The translations under genes were made by a program, and so were the position numbers. A DNA stretch of 57,333 bases from an uncultured Naasia sp. (GTDB lineage: Bacteria; Actinomycetota; Actinomycetes; Actinomycetales; Microbacteriaceae). This document shows, one piece after another, positions 26,833 to 35,311 of this stretch (positions within the stretch are counted from its first letter, which is position 1; the number at the start of each line of letters is the position of its first letter). The notes under the pieces were generated by a model that was not told the DNA's origin, did no database searches, and saw only the letters and a list, made by a program, of their open reading frames with translations. The stretch covers positions 1 through 57,333 of the forward strand of contig CAJYYA010000013.1 of the NCBI GenBank assembly GCA_913778905.1, in the 5' to 3' direction.

Positions 26833-27258
26833 GTGTCTGTCAAGATCCGTCTCAAGCGCTTCGGCAAGATCCGCGCGCCCTACTACCGCATCGTCGTCGC
26901 CGACTCGCGCACCAAGCGCGACGGTCGCTCGATCGAGGAGATCGGCAAGTACCACCCCACCGAGAACCCCTCGCTCATCGAGATCGACTCGGAGCGTGCG
27001 CAGTACTGGCTGAGTGTCGGCGCCCAGCCGACCGAGCAGGTTGCCGCCCTCCTCAAGCTGACCGGCGACTGGGGTCGCTTCAAGGGCGACAAGGACGCCG
27101 TCAGCACCGTCAAGACCAAGGAGGCCAAGCCGGTCTTCCAGGCCGACGAGAAGAAGAAGCCGGTTCTCCGCCCGAAGACCGAGCCCAAGGCCGAGGCGCC
27201 CGCCGCTGCCGAGGCTCCCGCCGAGGACGCTGCGTCGGACGACGCGGCTCAGGCGTAG
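26833..27258 (+). CDS. rpsP: 30S ribosomal protein S16
   Basis: 141 residues. [44 protein letters not shown] and [11 protein letters not shown] are S16 signatures. It binds 16S rRNA early in 30S assembly. The core ends near residue 90; the remaining Lys/Glu/Ala-rich tail is a common extension in Microbacteriaceae. GTG start with AGGAGA six bases upstream. First gene of rpsP-khpA-rimM-trmD. Confidence 0.97.
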   Translation: MSVKIRLKRFGKIRAPYYRIVVADSRTKRDGRSIEEIGKYHPTENPSLIEIDSERAQYWLSVGAQPTEQVAALLKLTGDWGRFKGDKDAVSTVKTKEAKPVFQADEKKKPVLRPKTEPKAEAPAAAEAPAEDAASDDAAQA

Positions 27259-27264
27259 TCGATC

Positions 27265-27501
27265 GTGCTGGCATCCGCCCTCGAGCACCTCGTCAAGGGA
27301 ATCGTCGATAATCCCGACCAGGTGCAGGTCGAAGAGAAGTCGACGAGCCGTGGCGATCTGCTCGAGGTGCGGGTGCACCCCGACGACCTCGGCCGTGTGA
27401 TCGGCCGTTCCGGCCGTACCGCCAAGGCTCTCCGCACGGTCATCGGTGCTCTCGCCGATGGTCGACGCGTCCGCGTGGACGTCGTCGACACCGACCAGTA
27501 G
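27265..27501 (+). CDS. khpA: KH-domain RNA-binding protein KhpA (YlqC)
   Basis: 78 residues, a single type II KH domain with the GXXG loop in VIGRSGRTAKALRTVI. In Gram-positive bacteria KhpA pairs with KhpB and binds many RNAs, affecting division and envelope growth; khpB is not in the window. GTG start six bases after the rpsP stop. Its TAG shares its G with the rimM GTG. Confidence 0.95.
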   Translation: MLASALEHLVKGIVDNPDQVQVEEKSTSRGDLLEVRVHPDDLGRVIGRSGRTAKALRTVIGALADGRRVRVDVVDTDQ

Positions 27502-28175
27502 TGCCGCGCAAGCAGCCGTCGGGACCGTCCGCGCAGACGCAGCTCCGCGTCGGACGTCTGACGAAGGCACACGGTCTCAAGGGAGGGCTCAAGCTCGAGC
27601 TCTTCACCGACGATCCCGATCGTCGTTTCATCAAGGGGGCGGAGTTCGCTCTGCAGGTGCCGGAGGAATCTCCCTGGCACGGCAAGCGCCTCACCCTGAG
27701 CGAGCTGCGTTGGTACAACAATCAGCCGGTCGGATTCTTCGACGACGTGACCGACCGCACCGCGGCCGAATCCCTCGTCAAGGCCATTCTGTGGGTCGAT
27801 CAGACACCTGATGAGCCGGCAGAGGACGACGCCTGGTACGACCACCAGCTCGTCGGCCTCGACGTGGTCCGCGACGATCGTAAGATCGGTGTGGTCGACC
27901 GTCTCGAGCATCTCCCCGCTCAGGATCTGCTCGTCGTCCGCGTGGGTACTGCAGAGGTGCTGGTTCCCTTCGTACGCGCGATCGTTCCGACCGTCGACAT
28001 CGCCGGCGGTCGCGTCATCGTGACGCCGCCCATGGGGCTCTTCGAGGAGATCCCGGACGATGATCCGGCGCCTTCTCCCACGGAGGAGGCCGAGGTTGAG
28101 GGATCGACCTCGGTAGAGGTGGCCGCGGAGTCGCAGCAGGCGAGGCCCGACGCGGCGCCGACCTCGACCGACTGA
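27501..28175 (+). CDS. rimM: Ribosome maturation factor RimM
   Basis: 224 residues. [21 protein letters not shown] at the N-terminus is the RimM beta-barrel signature; the PRC-barrel domain follows with [23 protein letters not shown] and [12 protein letters not shown]. It helps assemble the 30S head around S19. The GTG start overlaps the khpA stop by one base. The last 45 residues are acidic and Ala/Ser-rich. Confidence 0.96.
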   Translation: MPRKQPSGPSAQTQLRVGRLTKAHGLKGGLKLELFTDDPDRRFIKGAEFALQVPEESPWHGKRLTLSELRWYNNQPVGFFDDVTDRTAAESLVKAILWVDQTPDEPAEDDAWYDHQLVGLDVVRDDRKIGVVDRLEHLPAQDLLVVRVGTAEVLVPFVRAIVPTVDIAGGRVIVTPPMGLFEEIPDDDPAPSPTEEAEVEGSTSVEVAAESQQARPDAAPTSTD

Positions 28176-28191
28176 CCTGCGGAGGCGACGC

Positions 28192-28890
28192 GTGCGCATC
28201 GACATCGTCACGATCTTCCCCGAGTTCTTCGGCGTCCTCGACATCTCGCTGCTCGGTAAGGCCCGCACGTCGGGCCTCCTGGAGGTTCAGGCGCACGACC
28301 TGCGCCAGTGGACGCACGACCGTCATCGCACGGTCGATGACACCCCCTACGGCGGTGGAGCCGGCATGGTCATGCGCCCCGAGCCCTGGGGGGAAGCCCT
28401 CGATGCGCTGGCTCCGGATGCGGACGTCTCCGAGAACGGGCCCGTGCTCATCGTCCCGACTCCCGCGGGCGAGCGTTTCACCCAGTCGCTGGCGCGCGAG
28501 TTCGCCGCTGAGAAGCATCTCCTCTTCGCCTGCGGGCGCTACGAGGGCATCGACAGTCGCGTCGTCGAGCATGCCGAGACGCGGATGCGCGTGCGTCAGG
28601 TCAGCCTCGGCGACTACGTCCTCAACGGCGGCGAGGTCGCCGTCACGGCGATGATCGAAGCGATCGGGCGCCTCATCCCCGGCGTCGTCGGCAACCCCGA
28701 GTCGCTGACCGAGGAGAGTCACGAGGACGGTCTGCTCGAGTACCCGAGCTACACCAAACCGTCCGTCTGGCGCGATCTCGAAGTCCCGCCCGTGCTCCTG
28801 TCCGGCAACCACGCGGCCATCGCCGCCTGGCGCCGCGAGCAGCAGGTCGAGCGCACGCGCCGCGTCCGCCCGGATCTCCTGCCCGACTGA
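28192..28890 (+). CDS. trmD: tRNA (guanine-N1)-methyltransferase TrmD
   Basis: 232 residues. SPOUT-fold enzyme making m1G37 in tRNA, needed for frame maintenance. Signatures: [45 protein letters not shown] and [19 protein letters not shown]. The trefoil-knot SAM site is the GDYVLNGGE region. Start GTG with GGAGG ten bases upstream. The TGA stop lies in the left arm of a large hairpin. Confidence 0.98.
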   Translation: MRIDIVTIFPEFFGVLDISLLGKARTSGLLEVQAHDLRQWTHDRHRTVDDTPYGGGAGMVMRPEPWGEALDALAPDADVSENGPVLIVPTPAGERFTQSLAREFAAEKHLLFACGRYEGIDSRVVEHAETRMRVRQVSLGDYVLNGGEVAVTAMIEAIGRLIPGVVGNPESLTEESHEDGLLEYPSYTKPSVWRDLEVPPVLLSGNHAAIAAWRREQQVERTRRVRPDLLPD

Positions 28891-28988
28891 CCCGCATCCC
28901 CCGCAACTGCGGAGTGTCGCCGCCACTGCGGGGCCCAGACGCCCCGCAGTCGGCGCGACACTCCGCAGTCGCGGGGGATCAGGGGTCA
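28888..28988. terminator. Large symmetric hairpin containing both convergent stop codons (trmD and map)
   Basis: A 47-base left arm begins with the trmD TGA (28888). A 48-base right arm ends with the complement of the map TGA (28988). The loop is CCAGAC. The arms match at about nine of ten positions, with perfect blocks such as CTGCGGAGTGTCGC. Each arm contains an internal repeat (CTGCGGAG and CTGCGGGG). A two-way terminator is likely even without a T-tract. Confidence 0.75.
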
Positions 28989-29756
28989 GACCGAGCGCTG
29001 CGTCAGGATGACGGGCCCGTCGGGGGTGATGGCGACCGTGTGCTCGCTGTGGGCGCCGCGCGATCCGTCCGCACTACGCAGCGTCCAGCCGTCGGGATCC
29101 GTGTACAGCTCATCGGTGGTGCGGAGCAGCCACGGCTCGATCGCGATCACCAGGCCGGCCTTCATCTTGAGGCCACGGCCGCGACGACCGTCGTTGGCGA
29201 CATGCGGGTCGCCGTGCATCGTGCGTCCGACTCCGTGGCCGCCGAAGTCGAGGTTGACCGAGTAGCCCTCGGCGGCGCAGACGTCGCCGATGGCGGCGGA
29301 GATGTCGCCGATCTTGTTGCCGACCTTCGCCTCGGAGATACCGGCCTCGAGGGCCTTGCGAGTGGTCTCGATGATGCGGACGTCCTCCGGATCCTTCGTG
29401 CCCGCGATCACGGTGAGCGCCGAGTCGGCGACCCAGCCGTCGACCGAGGCGGCGAAGTCGACCGAGACGACGTCACCGTCCTTGATCTTGTAGGCGTGCG
29501 GCAGGCCGTGGAGGACGGCGTCGTTGACGGAGGTGCAGAGCACCTTGCCGAAGGGCATCGCGCCGAAGGACGGGTGGTAGTCGATGTAGCAGCTCTCGGC
29601 GCCGCGCTCGCGGATCATCTGGTGGGCGATGCGGTCGAGGTCGAGGAGATCGACGCCGACCGCGATCTCGCTTTCGAGTCGGGTCAGGACATCGGCCACG
29701 AAACGACCCGCCGGGCGCATCGCCTCGATCTCTGCGGGGGTTCTCAACTCGATCAT
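28986..29756 (-). CDS. map: Methionine aminopeptidase, type I
   Basis: 256 residues. Removes initiator Met. Metal ligands fit D100, D111, H174, E207 and E238 (VVSVDFA, DSALTV, GGHGVGRTMH, AIEPW, SEHTV), with H83 also conserved. ATG 29756 is chosen because AGGAG lies four to five bases upstream and the N-terminus MIELRTPAEIEAMR matches the family. In many genomes map lies by secY-adk; here it stands alone between trmD and a membrane protein. Confidence 0.97.
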   Translation of the reverse strand: MIELRTPAEIEAMRPAGRFVADVLTRLESEIAVGVDLLDLDRIAHQMIRERGAESCYIDYHPSFGAMPFGKVLCTSVNDAVLHGLPHAYKIKDGDVVSVDFAASVDGWVADSALTVIAGTKDPEDVRIIETTRKALEAGISEAKVGNKIGDISAAIGDVCAAEGYSVNLDFGGHGVGRTMHGDPHVANDGRRGRGLKMKAGLVIAIEPWLLRTTDELYTDPDGWTLRSADGSRGAHSEHTVAITPDGPVILTQRSV

Positions 29757-29888
29757 GGCTCTCCTGGTCTTCCGCTCACCGTCGCGTCGGGCTCCGCGCA
29801 ACCATCCGAGCCTATCCGGGCGCCCGGCGGGCGGGCGGGGCCGTGTGCTGTCGGCGAACCGCTCTGATGCGGGGGCCCGATCTCGTCC

Positions 29889-29894
29889 TACACT
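29889..29894 (+). promoter_or_regulatory. Leaderless-type -10 (TACACT)
   Basis: TACACT, then GACGCGC, then ATG 29902 of the small membrane protein. Confidence 0.55.
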
Positions 29895-29901
29895 GACGCG
29901 C

Positions 29902-30381
29902 ATGTTGGTGCGCCGGGCTTTCTTCTACTGGCAGACGGCCGCGGCCGTCGTGCTCCCCGTCTGGCTGCTCGTCGGCTGGGCCATCTGGGGTCAGACCGCG
30001 GGCGCTCTTCTCGGCGTGGTGATCGCCATCCCGCTTCTGGTGGTGTCGGTCCTGGTGGTCGTCGCCCTCACCATCGCCCGTCGTTCCGTGCGAGAGGCCA
30101 AGGCGGTGTCCTGGCTCGACGTCGGCATCCTGGCGTTCTGGCACGCCATGCTCATCGGGCTCGGCTTCTTCGGCCCCGGCGTCGAGTGGTTCGTCGTCTT
30201 CGGAGTCATCGGCGCCGTGGCCGCGTTCTGGTCGGCGATCTGGCAGCTCGTCCGCGAGACGAAGGCTCGATTCCGCGTCGCTTTCGAGGACATCCAGCGC
30301 GCATCGCAGCCCACGTTGCGGATGGACCCGATCGATGCGGGCGAACTCATCGTGCTCCCGCCGGACGCGCCGAAGAGATAG
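29902..30381 (+). CDS. Small membrane protein of unknown function
   Basis: 159 residues with four hydrophobic segments: about 8-28 (YWQTAAAVVLPVWLLVGWAI), 33-58, 70-92 (VGILAFWHAMLIGLGFF) and 96-115. A cytosolic tail follows (KARFRVAFEDIQRAS...IVLPPDAPKR). I do not recognise the family. It has its own leaderless-type start and is followed by a strong hairpin, so it is a single-gene unit. Confidence 0.75.
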   Translation: MLVRRAFFYWQTAAAVVLPVWLLVGWAIWGQTAGALLGVVIAIPLLVVSVLVVVALTIARRSVREAKAVSWLDVGILAFWHAMLIGLGFFGPGVEWFVVFGVIGAVAAFWSAIWQLVRETKARFRVAFEDIQRASQPTLRMDPIDAGELIVLPPDAPKR

Positions 30382-30404
30382 ACGGGGGAGTCCACCGTCT
30401 CCGC

Positions 30405-30437
30405 GCCCCCAGATCGGGGTCCTCCCGATCTGGGGGC
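30405..30437 (+). terminator. Hairpin after the small membrane protein gene
   Basis: CCCCAGATCGGG pairs perfectly with CCCGATCTGGGG around a five-base loop (GTCCT). There is no T-tract, as is common for actinobacterial terminators. Confidence 0.6.
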
Positions 30438-30532
30438 TGTCGCGCCCTCCCGGCGGAGCGAGAATTGAGTGAACGCGCAGCTTGCTCGATTGACCGTCGA
30501 TCGCGAAGAGCGCGCGCCAGGGGGAGAAGCGG

Positions 30533-30871
30533 ATGGACATCAAGGTAGATCGGCGTGACGGGGGGCTCACCGTCCTCAGCCCATCGGGTCGCCTCAACAT
30601 GACGTCCGCCATCGACCTCCGCGAGACCATCGGGGCAGTCGTCAGCGCCGGCGACGTCCACATCGTCGTCGACCTGTCCGACATCGAGTTCATCGATTCC
30701 TCGGGTCTCGGCGGCCTGATCTCCGGGCTCAAGACGGCGCGCGAGGCCGGCGGCGATCTGCGGATCTCGGCTCCCAGTGAGCAGGTCCAGCTGGTGCTGC
30801 AGCTCACGAACCTCGGCCGTGTCCTCGTTCACTACGACGACACGGAGGCCGCTCTGGCCTCCTGGGCCTGA
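30533..30871 (+). CDS. STAS-domain anti-sigma factor antagonist
   Basis: 112 residues, a single STAS domain. The phospho-acceptor site is DLSDIEFIDSSGLGGL, with Ser56 or Ser57 as the target, as in SpoIIAA/RsbV. The unphosphorylated form would bind the anti-sigma kinase and free a sigma factor. Good SD (GGGGAGAAG). First gene of a three-gene partner-switching unit; the kinase starts one base after its stop. Confidence 0.93.
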   Translation: MDIKVDRRDGGLTVLSPSGRLNMTSAIDLRETIGAVVSAGDVHIVVDLSDIEFIDSSGLGGLISGLKTAREAGGDLRISAPSEQVQLVLQLTNLGRVLVHYDDTEAALASWA

Positions 30872-30872
30872 G

Positions 30873-31265
30873 TTGACGACGTTCACTCTGCGGCTGAGTT
30901 CGCCGCCGGACGATGTCGACACCGTCCACGAGTTCCTCGACACCGTCTGGCAGGCCAGTGATGTGCCGCCGATGGAGCGCTTCCGTTTCGAGACGGCCCT
31001 CATCGAGTTGACGGCCAATGTGATCCGTCATGCCGCGGGCCCGGGCGGGGTCGTCTGCAGTCTCGTCATGGAGGTGTCGGACAGGTCTCTGGCGGCCGAG
31101 GTCGTCGATGACGGCGAGGCCGGAGACATCGATCTGGACCGTGAGATGCCCGACGACCTCGAGGAGTCAGGACGAGGCATCCCTCTGATCCGTGCCCTGG
31201 TCGACGAGGTGGACTACTCGCGTTCGGACGACGCCAACCACTGGCGTCTCGCCCGCACCCTGTGA
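30873..31265 (+). CDS. Anti-sigma factor, serine-protein kinase (HATPase, RsbW/SpoIIAB type)
   Basis: 130 residues from a TTG start. GHKL ATPase with N-box FETALIELTANVIRHA, a G1-like VVDDGEAGD and a G2-like ESGRGIPLIRALVDEV. It would phosphorylate the STAS partner and bind a sigma factor, but no sigma gene is in the window. The TTG follows the STAS TGA by one base, which favours coupled translation. Its TGA overlaps the phosphatase GTG as GTGA. Confidence 0.88.
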   Translation: MTTFTLRLSSPPDDVDTVHEFLDTVWQASDVPPMERFRFETALIELTANVIRHAAGPGGVVCSLVMEVSDRSLAAEVVDDGEAGDIDLDREMPDDLEESGRGIPLIRALVDEVDYSRSDDANHWRLARTL

Positions 31266-32488
31266 GCGGATCCGTGTCGACGACGCCCGTCCCGGGCACG
31301 AGCGCCTCGCCGTCGGCGGGCGGATCGGACCCGTCGGCACTCCAGCAACTGGTCCAGAGTCGAGTCCGGGCGCAGCTCGGTGCACCCGGCGAGTGGGGCA
31401 CTCAGCTCGACCGAGCGGCGCGTGTCGCCCTGCGGATGTTCGGGGTCCGCCTCGTGCGCGTCAGCCTCCTCGGCAGTCGGTACCAGTGGGATCGCGACGG
31501 TGGCCAGGCCCAGGAGTTGAGCGCCGCCGAGCGCGACGTGTTCGACCACGAGTCGCACCGCACCAACGACATCCTCATCGTCGTGGACGCGTCGCGGGAT
31601 CCGCGCTTCCGGCAGGACCCGCTCGTCACCGAGGCAGGGGGCATCCGCTTCTTCGCATCCGCGCCCATCAGCGATCCTCGGGGTCGACGGGTGGGGTCTT
31701 TGCGGCTCGTCGACTCGCAGCCCCGCGTCCTGACCGAGCCGGAGCTCTTCATCCTCCTCGAGCTCATCGATCAGATCGAGAAGGACGTGGCCTACCGGCA
31801 GGAGCTGGAACAGGCGGCGGCGGTGCAGCGTTCCCTGTCGCCCCGACCTTTCAGCGCTCTGCCCGGCTACGAGGTGAGCGGACTGTGCTCGCCCGCCCGC
31901 ATGGTGGGTGGGGACTTCTACGACTGGTATCCGACGCCCCAGGGGGCGGCGTTCACCCTCGCCGACGTCATGGGCAAAGGGGTGGGGGCCGCCATCATCG
32001 CCGCCACCGTCCGCGCTGTCATGCGGTCGGGGGCGAAGAAGGACAGCATCGCGGACGTGCTCGATGCGTCCGCTGCGGCACTCGACACGGACGCCGACGG
32101 AACACCCGGTTTCGTGACGCTCTTCCATGCACGGTTGGATGCCGCCTCGGGCGCTCTGACCTTCGTCGACGCGGGCCACGGGCTGGCCATCATCGTCGAC
32201 GGCGAGACACGTACGTCGCGCCGACTCGTGGGCTCGGATCTGCCCCTCGGCATCGGCCAGGAGGGGCAGTGGATCGAGCACTCGGCGCAGCTCGACCCGG
32301 GCGACAGCCTCGTCGTGGTGAGCGACGGCGTGCTCGACTTCTTCAACGGGTCTCCCATCGCCCTGGAGGAGGTCGAGGCCATCGTCCTCGAATCCACGAC
32401 GTCACAGGAGGCGGTCGACGAGATCGTCCGGCGCAGCTCGGACGGCGCCACGGACGACATCACCGCGATGGTCATCCGTCGGTTGTGA
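31262..32488 (+). CDS. GAF-PP2C (SpoIIE/RsbU-type) serine phosphatase
   Basis: 408 residues. A GAF-like sensor at about 50-170 (LDRAARVALRMFGV, ASAPISDPRGRRVGSLRLVD), then a short coiled linker (EKDVAYRQELEQAAAVQRSL). A PP2C domain follows with metal Asp residues in MVGGDFYDW, LADVMGKGVGAAI, FVDAGHG, VVSDGVLDFF and SDGATDDITAMVI. It would dephosphorylate the STAS protein in response to a signal at the GAF domain. The GTG overlaps the kinase stop by four bases. Confidence 0.93.
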   Translation: MSGSVSTTPVPGTSASPSAGGSDPSALQQLVQSRVRAQLGAPGEWGTQLDRAARVALRMFGVRLVRVSLLGSRYQWDRDGGQAQELSAAERDVFDHESHRTNDILIVVDASRDPRFRQDPLVTEAGGIRFFASAPISDPRGRRVGSLRLVDSQPRVLTEPELFILLELIDQIEKDVAYRQELEQAAAVQRSLSPRPFSALPGYEVSGLCSPARMVGGDFYDWYPTPQGAAFTLADVMGKGVGAAIIAATVRAVMRSGAKKDSIADVLDASAAALDTDADGTPGFVTLFHARLDAASGALTFVDAGHGLAIIVDGETRTSRRLVGSDLPLGIGQEGQWIEHSAQLDPGDSLVVVSDGVLDFFNGSPIALEEVEAIVLESTTSQEAVDEIVRRSSDGATDDITAMVIRRL

Positions 32489-32520
32489 CGAACCGGCGTA
32501 GGCCGGATCGACTCCGCTGT

Positions 32521-32550
32521 TTGCCATGGCTGTGAGCGCTGTGACAGAAT
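32521..32550 (+). promoter_or_regulatory. rplS promoter
   Basis: TTGCCA at 32521-32526 and CAGAAT at 32545-32550, with 18 bases between. Transcription would start near 32557, leaving a leader of about 155 bases before rplS. No gene is seen in 32489-32711. Confidence 0.5.
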
Positions 32551-32711
32551 GAACGATTGTGTCGCGGCGCGTTCTGCCGCAGGGGAACTTCCACGTCGCG
32601 ACCGATCCATCGACTCCTTCGGGTGTCGCCTTCCGTTGTTCGAACGGGTAGGGGCGCCGCCCGATCATCGTGTGCATTCGACCTGCGGCGGGTGCAAGAA
32701 CTGGAATGCCC

Positions 32712-33062
32712 ATGAGCAACCTCATCGATCAGATCGACGCGGCTTCGCTGCGTAGTGACGTCCCCGACTTCCGCCCCGGCGACACCGTCAAGGTGCACGT
32801 GAACATCGTGGAAGGCTCGCGCAGCCGTGTCCAGGTGTTCCAGGGCGTCGTCATCGCCCGTCAGAGCTCGGGTGTCCGCGAGACCTTCACCGTCCGCAAG
32901 ATCAGCTTCCAGGTCGGCGTCGAGCGCACCTTCCCGGTGCACTCGCCGGTCATCGACCACATCGAGGTCGTCACCCGTGGTGACGTGCGTCGCGCGAAGC
33001 TGTACTACCTGCGCGGACTGCGTGGCAAGAAGGCCAAGATCAAGGAGAAGCGCGACAGCTGA
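32712..33062 (+). CDS. rplS: 50S ribosomal protein L19
   Basis: 116 residues. [51 protein letters not shown] and the C-terminal [18 protein letters not shown] are L19 signatures. It lies at the 30S/50S interface. ATG 32712 matches the family N-terminus. A strong intrinsic terminator follows. Confidence 0.97.
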   Translation: MSNLIDQIDAASLRSDVPDFRPGDTVKVHVNIVEGSRSRVQVFQGVVIARQSSGVRETFTVRKISFQVGVERTFPVHSPVIDHIEVVTRGDVRRAKLYYLRGLRGKKAKIKEKRDS

Positions 33063-33077
33063 GCCGGCTGCGCCTCC

Positions 33078-33121
33078 AACTGATCCCTCGCGACGTACAC
33101 TGTCGCGGGGGATCAGTTTTT
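33078..33121 (+). terminator. Intrinsic terminator after rplS (loop contains a -10-like TACACT)
   Basis: AACTGATCCCTCGCGAC pairs with GTCGCGGGGGATCAGTT and is followed by a T-run (about TTTTT at 33117-33121). The loop and stem edge contain TACACT (33096-33101), a possible -10 for lepB, whose RNA would then start past the hairpin. Confidence 0.85.
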
Positions 33122-33182
33122 GTGTCCATCGGCGGTTCATCCGTATCGATTCCGGATGCTTTCTCAACGACGGGTGGATGCC

Positions 33183-34040
33183 GTGAACGACAGTGCCAGC
33201 GCGGCGGGGGAAGACCCGAACGGCCGTGGCGAGCAGCGCAGCACGCGCCGCGATCTGCGCGAGGCCGAGGGGCACAGTCGTCGCGCGCCCGAGGGCGACG
33301 AGAAGCCGTCGCGGGGCAAGAGCGGGCTCTTGTTCCTGCGCGACGTCGTCGTCATCCTCCTCGTCGCGATCCTCGTCTCGTTCCTCATCAAGACGTTCCT
33401 GATCCGCTCGTTCTACATCCCGTCCGAGTCCATGCAGAACACCCTGCAGAAGGACGACCGGATCATCGTGAACCAGCTCGAGCCGCGGCTCTTCCCCCTC
33501 GACCACGGTGACGTGGTCGTGTTCAAGGATCCGGGCGGATGGCTCCCCACGCAGCCGGCCACGTCTCAGCCGCCGCTGACCGCGGCCATCGACTGGGTTC
33601 TGACCGTCATCGGCCTCTCCGCCTCGGACAGCAACGACCACCTCGTGAAACGGATCATCGGACTGCCCGGCGACCACATCACGTGCTGCAACGCGCTCGG
33701 GCAGATGAGCATCAACGATGTGCCCATCAACGAGCCCTACGTCCTGCTCCCGGGCGGACGCACGCGGGTGAGCGACAAGGACTTCGACGTCACCGTGCCC
33801 GACGGATACCTGTGGGTCATGGGCGACAACCGCTACAACTCGCGTGACTCGCGCTACAACACCGACAAGCCGGGCGGCGGTTTCGTCCCCATCGAGAACG
33901 TCGTGGGTCGTGCCTTCGTGATCTCCTGGCCGATCGATCGATGGACCTGGCTGGGGGACTACCCCGAGGTGTTCCGCGATATCGAGCCCGCGCAGAGCCT
34001 CGCTCCGCCCGTCGCCGCCCCGAGCTCCGATGGCGGCTGA
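33183..34040 (+). CDS. lepB: Signal peptidase I
   Basis: 285 residues. Membrane serine protease that removes signal peptides. A hydrophilic N-terminus of about 50 residues, then one membrane segment (VVVILLVAILVSFLI). Catalytic Ser83 lies in FYIPSESMQNTL and general base Lys156 in HLVKRIIGLPGD; the box GYLWVMGDNRYNSRDSR follows. GTG 33183 is preferred; ATG 33156 in the same frame is an alternative. It overlaps rnhB by 11 bases. Confidence 0.96.
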   Translation: MNDSASAAGEDPNGRGEQRSTRRDLREAEGHSRRAPEGDEKPSRGKSGLLFLRDVVVILLVAILVSFLIKTFLIRSFYIPSESMQNTLQKDDRIIVNQLEPRLFPLDHGDVVVFKDPGGWLPTQPATSQPPLTAAIDWVLTVIGLSASDSNDHLVKRIIGLPGDHITCCNALGQMSINDVPINEPYVLLPGGRTRVSDKDFDVTVPDGYLWVMGDNRYNSRDSRYNTDKPGGGFVPIENVVGRAFVISWPIDRWTWLGDYPEVFRDIEPAQSLAPPVAAPSSDGG

Positions 34041-34833
34041 GCCCGCTGTCCGGTCGACCCGACCTCGGGCGGCGGCGAAGCGGCCGGCGGCGTCCATCGC
34101 GCCGACGCTCCGTCATGAGCGTGCTCTGTCCGCCGAGGGGGCGCGCTGGGTCATCGGCTGTGACGAGGTCGGGCGCGGTGCGATCGCCGGTCCGGTGGCC
34201 GTCGGGCTGTGCGTCGTCGACATCGCACGTCGAGTGCCGAAGGGCCTGCGCGACTCGAAGCTGCTCAGCGAGCCGCGTCGCGTCGAGCTGCAGCCGGTCG
34301 TCCGCAAGTGGGCGCTGTGGTCCGCCGTCGGCATGGCGAGCAACGAGGAGATCGACGAGATCGGTTTGACTGCCGCCCTGGGGCTGGCCGGCGTCCGCGC
34401 CTTTCAGGCACTCTGCGAGTCGGGCTTCGACTGCGCGGGCAGCGTCATGCTGCTCGACGGCAAGTTCGACTGGTTCAGCCCCGCCGCACGCACGGCGGCC
34501 CTGGCCGACGCGCCGCCCGTGTCGATGCGGATCAAGGCGGACATGACCTGCGCGTCGGTGTCCGGCGCATCCGTGCTCGCGAAGGTGGAACGCGACGAGC
34601 TGATGATCCAGCACCACGCACGGCATCCCGACTACGGCTGGATCAGCAACAAGGGTTACGGATCGGCGGCTCACTGGGCCGCCATCGAGCGTCGCGGGGC
34701 CTCTCCGCTGCATCGGCACAGCTGGTTGCGCACCCCGTCGCTGTTCGACGACGCCGCGTTGTCGGCCGAGGCCCAGGTCGCGGGGCCGCTCGACGCGAGC
34801 GGCGATTCGGCGCACGTAGGATTGCAGGGATGA
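34030..34833 (+). CDS. rnhB: Ribonuclease HII
   Basis: 267 residues. Cleaves RNA in RNA/DNA hybrids and single ribonucleotides in DNA. Catalytic acids D45 and E46 in VIGCDEVGRGAIAGPV, D143 in LLDGKFDWF and D171 in IKADMTCASVS. LRDSKLLSE and KGYGSAAHWAAI are further signatures. The first 35 residues are a basic extension and the last 35 an Ala-rich one. It overlaps lepB upstream and DUF2469 downstream. Confidence 0.97.
   Translation: MAAEPAVRSTRPRAAAKRPAASIAPTLRHERALSAEGARWVIGCDEVGRGAIAGPVAVGLCVVDIARRVPKGLRDSKLLSEPRRVELQPVVRKWALWSAVGMASNEEIDEIGLTAALGLAGVRAFQALCESGFDCAGSVMLLDGKFDWFSPAARTAALADAPPVSMRIKADMTCASVSGASVLAKVERDELMIQHHARHPDYGWISNKGYGSAAHWAAIERRGASPLHRHSWLRTPSLFDDAALSAEAQVAGPLDASGDSAHVGLQG
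34817..34822 (+). promoter_or_regulatory. Leaderless-type -10 (TAGGAT) of the DUF2469 gene, inside rnhB
   Basis: TAGGAT, then TGCAGGG, then ATG 34830. GCAGGG may also act as a Shine-Dalgarno sequence for the read-through message. Confidence 0.4.
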
Positions 34834-35153
34834 ACGACGACGATTTCGACGACTACGACCGCGAGGTCGAGCTGGCCCTGTATCGCGAGTACCGCGACAT
34901 CGTGGGGCAGTTCAAGTACGTCGTCGAGACGGAGCGCCGCTTCTACCTCGCCAACGAGGTCGAGCTGGTCCGTCGCGACACCGAGCACGACTTCTACTTC
35001 GAGCTCACGATGTCGGACGTCTGGGTGTGGGACGTCTACCGTTCCGACCGCTTCGTGAAGAGCGTCCGAGTTCTGACCTTCAAGGACGTCAACGTCGAGG
35101 AGCTGTCCTCCAAGGAGCTCGAGCTCCCGCAGGAACTCGCCCTCGACGAGTAG
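34830..35153 (+). CDS. DUF2469 family protein
   Basis: 107 residues. A small acidic protein conserved in actinobacteria directly after rnhB: DDFDDYDREVELALYREY, VVETERRFYLANEVEL, FELTMSDVWVWDVYR and VLTFKDVNVEEL. The function is unknown. The ATG overlaps the rnhB TGA as ATGA. Confidence 0.93.
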   Translation: MNDDDFDDYDREVELALYREYRDIVGQFKYVVETERRFYLANEVELVRRDTEHDFYFELTMSDVWVWDVYRSDRFVKSVRVLTFKDVNVEELSSKELELPQELALDE

Positions 35154-35168
35154 TCGCCGCCGACCCCG

Positions 35169-35184
35169 CCCGTTGAGCGGAGCG
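35169..35184. repeat. Short repeat remnant shared with the 24.3-kb hairpin
   Basis: CCCGTTGAGCGGAGCG is the exact reverse complement of 24328-24343. The 158-base gap between DUF2469 and yraN holds no gene and no clear hairpin of its own. Confidence 0.5.
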
Positions 35185-35311
35185 ATACGCAGGGGCCGGG
35201 CATCGTGCTGCTCTGGAGGTCTCCTCCACACCCTGCACCCGTGAAGCGGATCTTCTCCCCGCTTGTTGACGCCGGGGACCGCGTCGCTCTCTGCGCACCA
35301 GCATCGCCTGC

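Noticed and set aside
35154-35311. Possible tRNA or small gene between DUF2469 and yraN
   Set aside because: No cloverleaf, no T-loop consensus, and no ORF with a start signal. Only a repeat remnant is visible.
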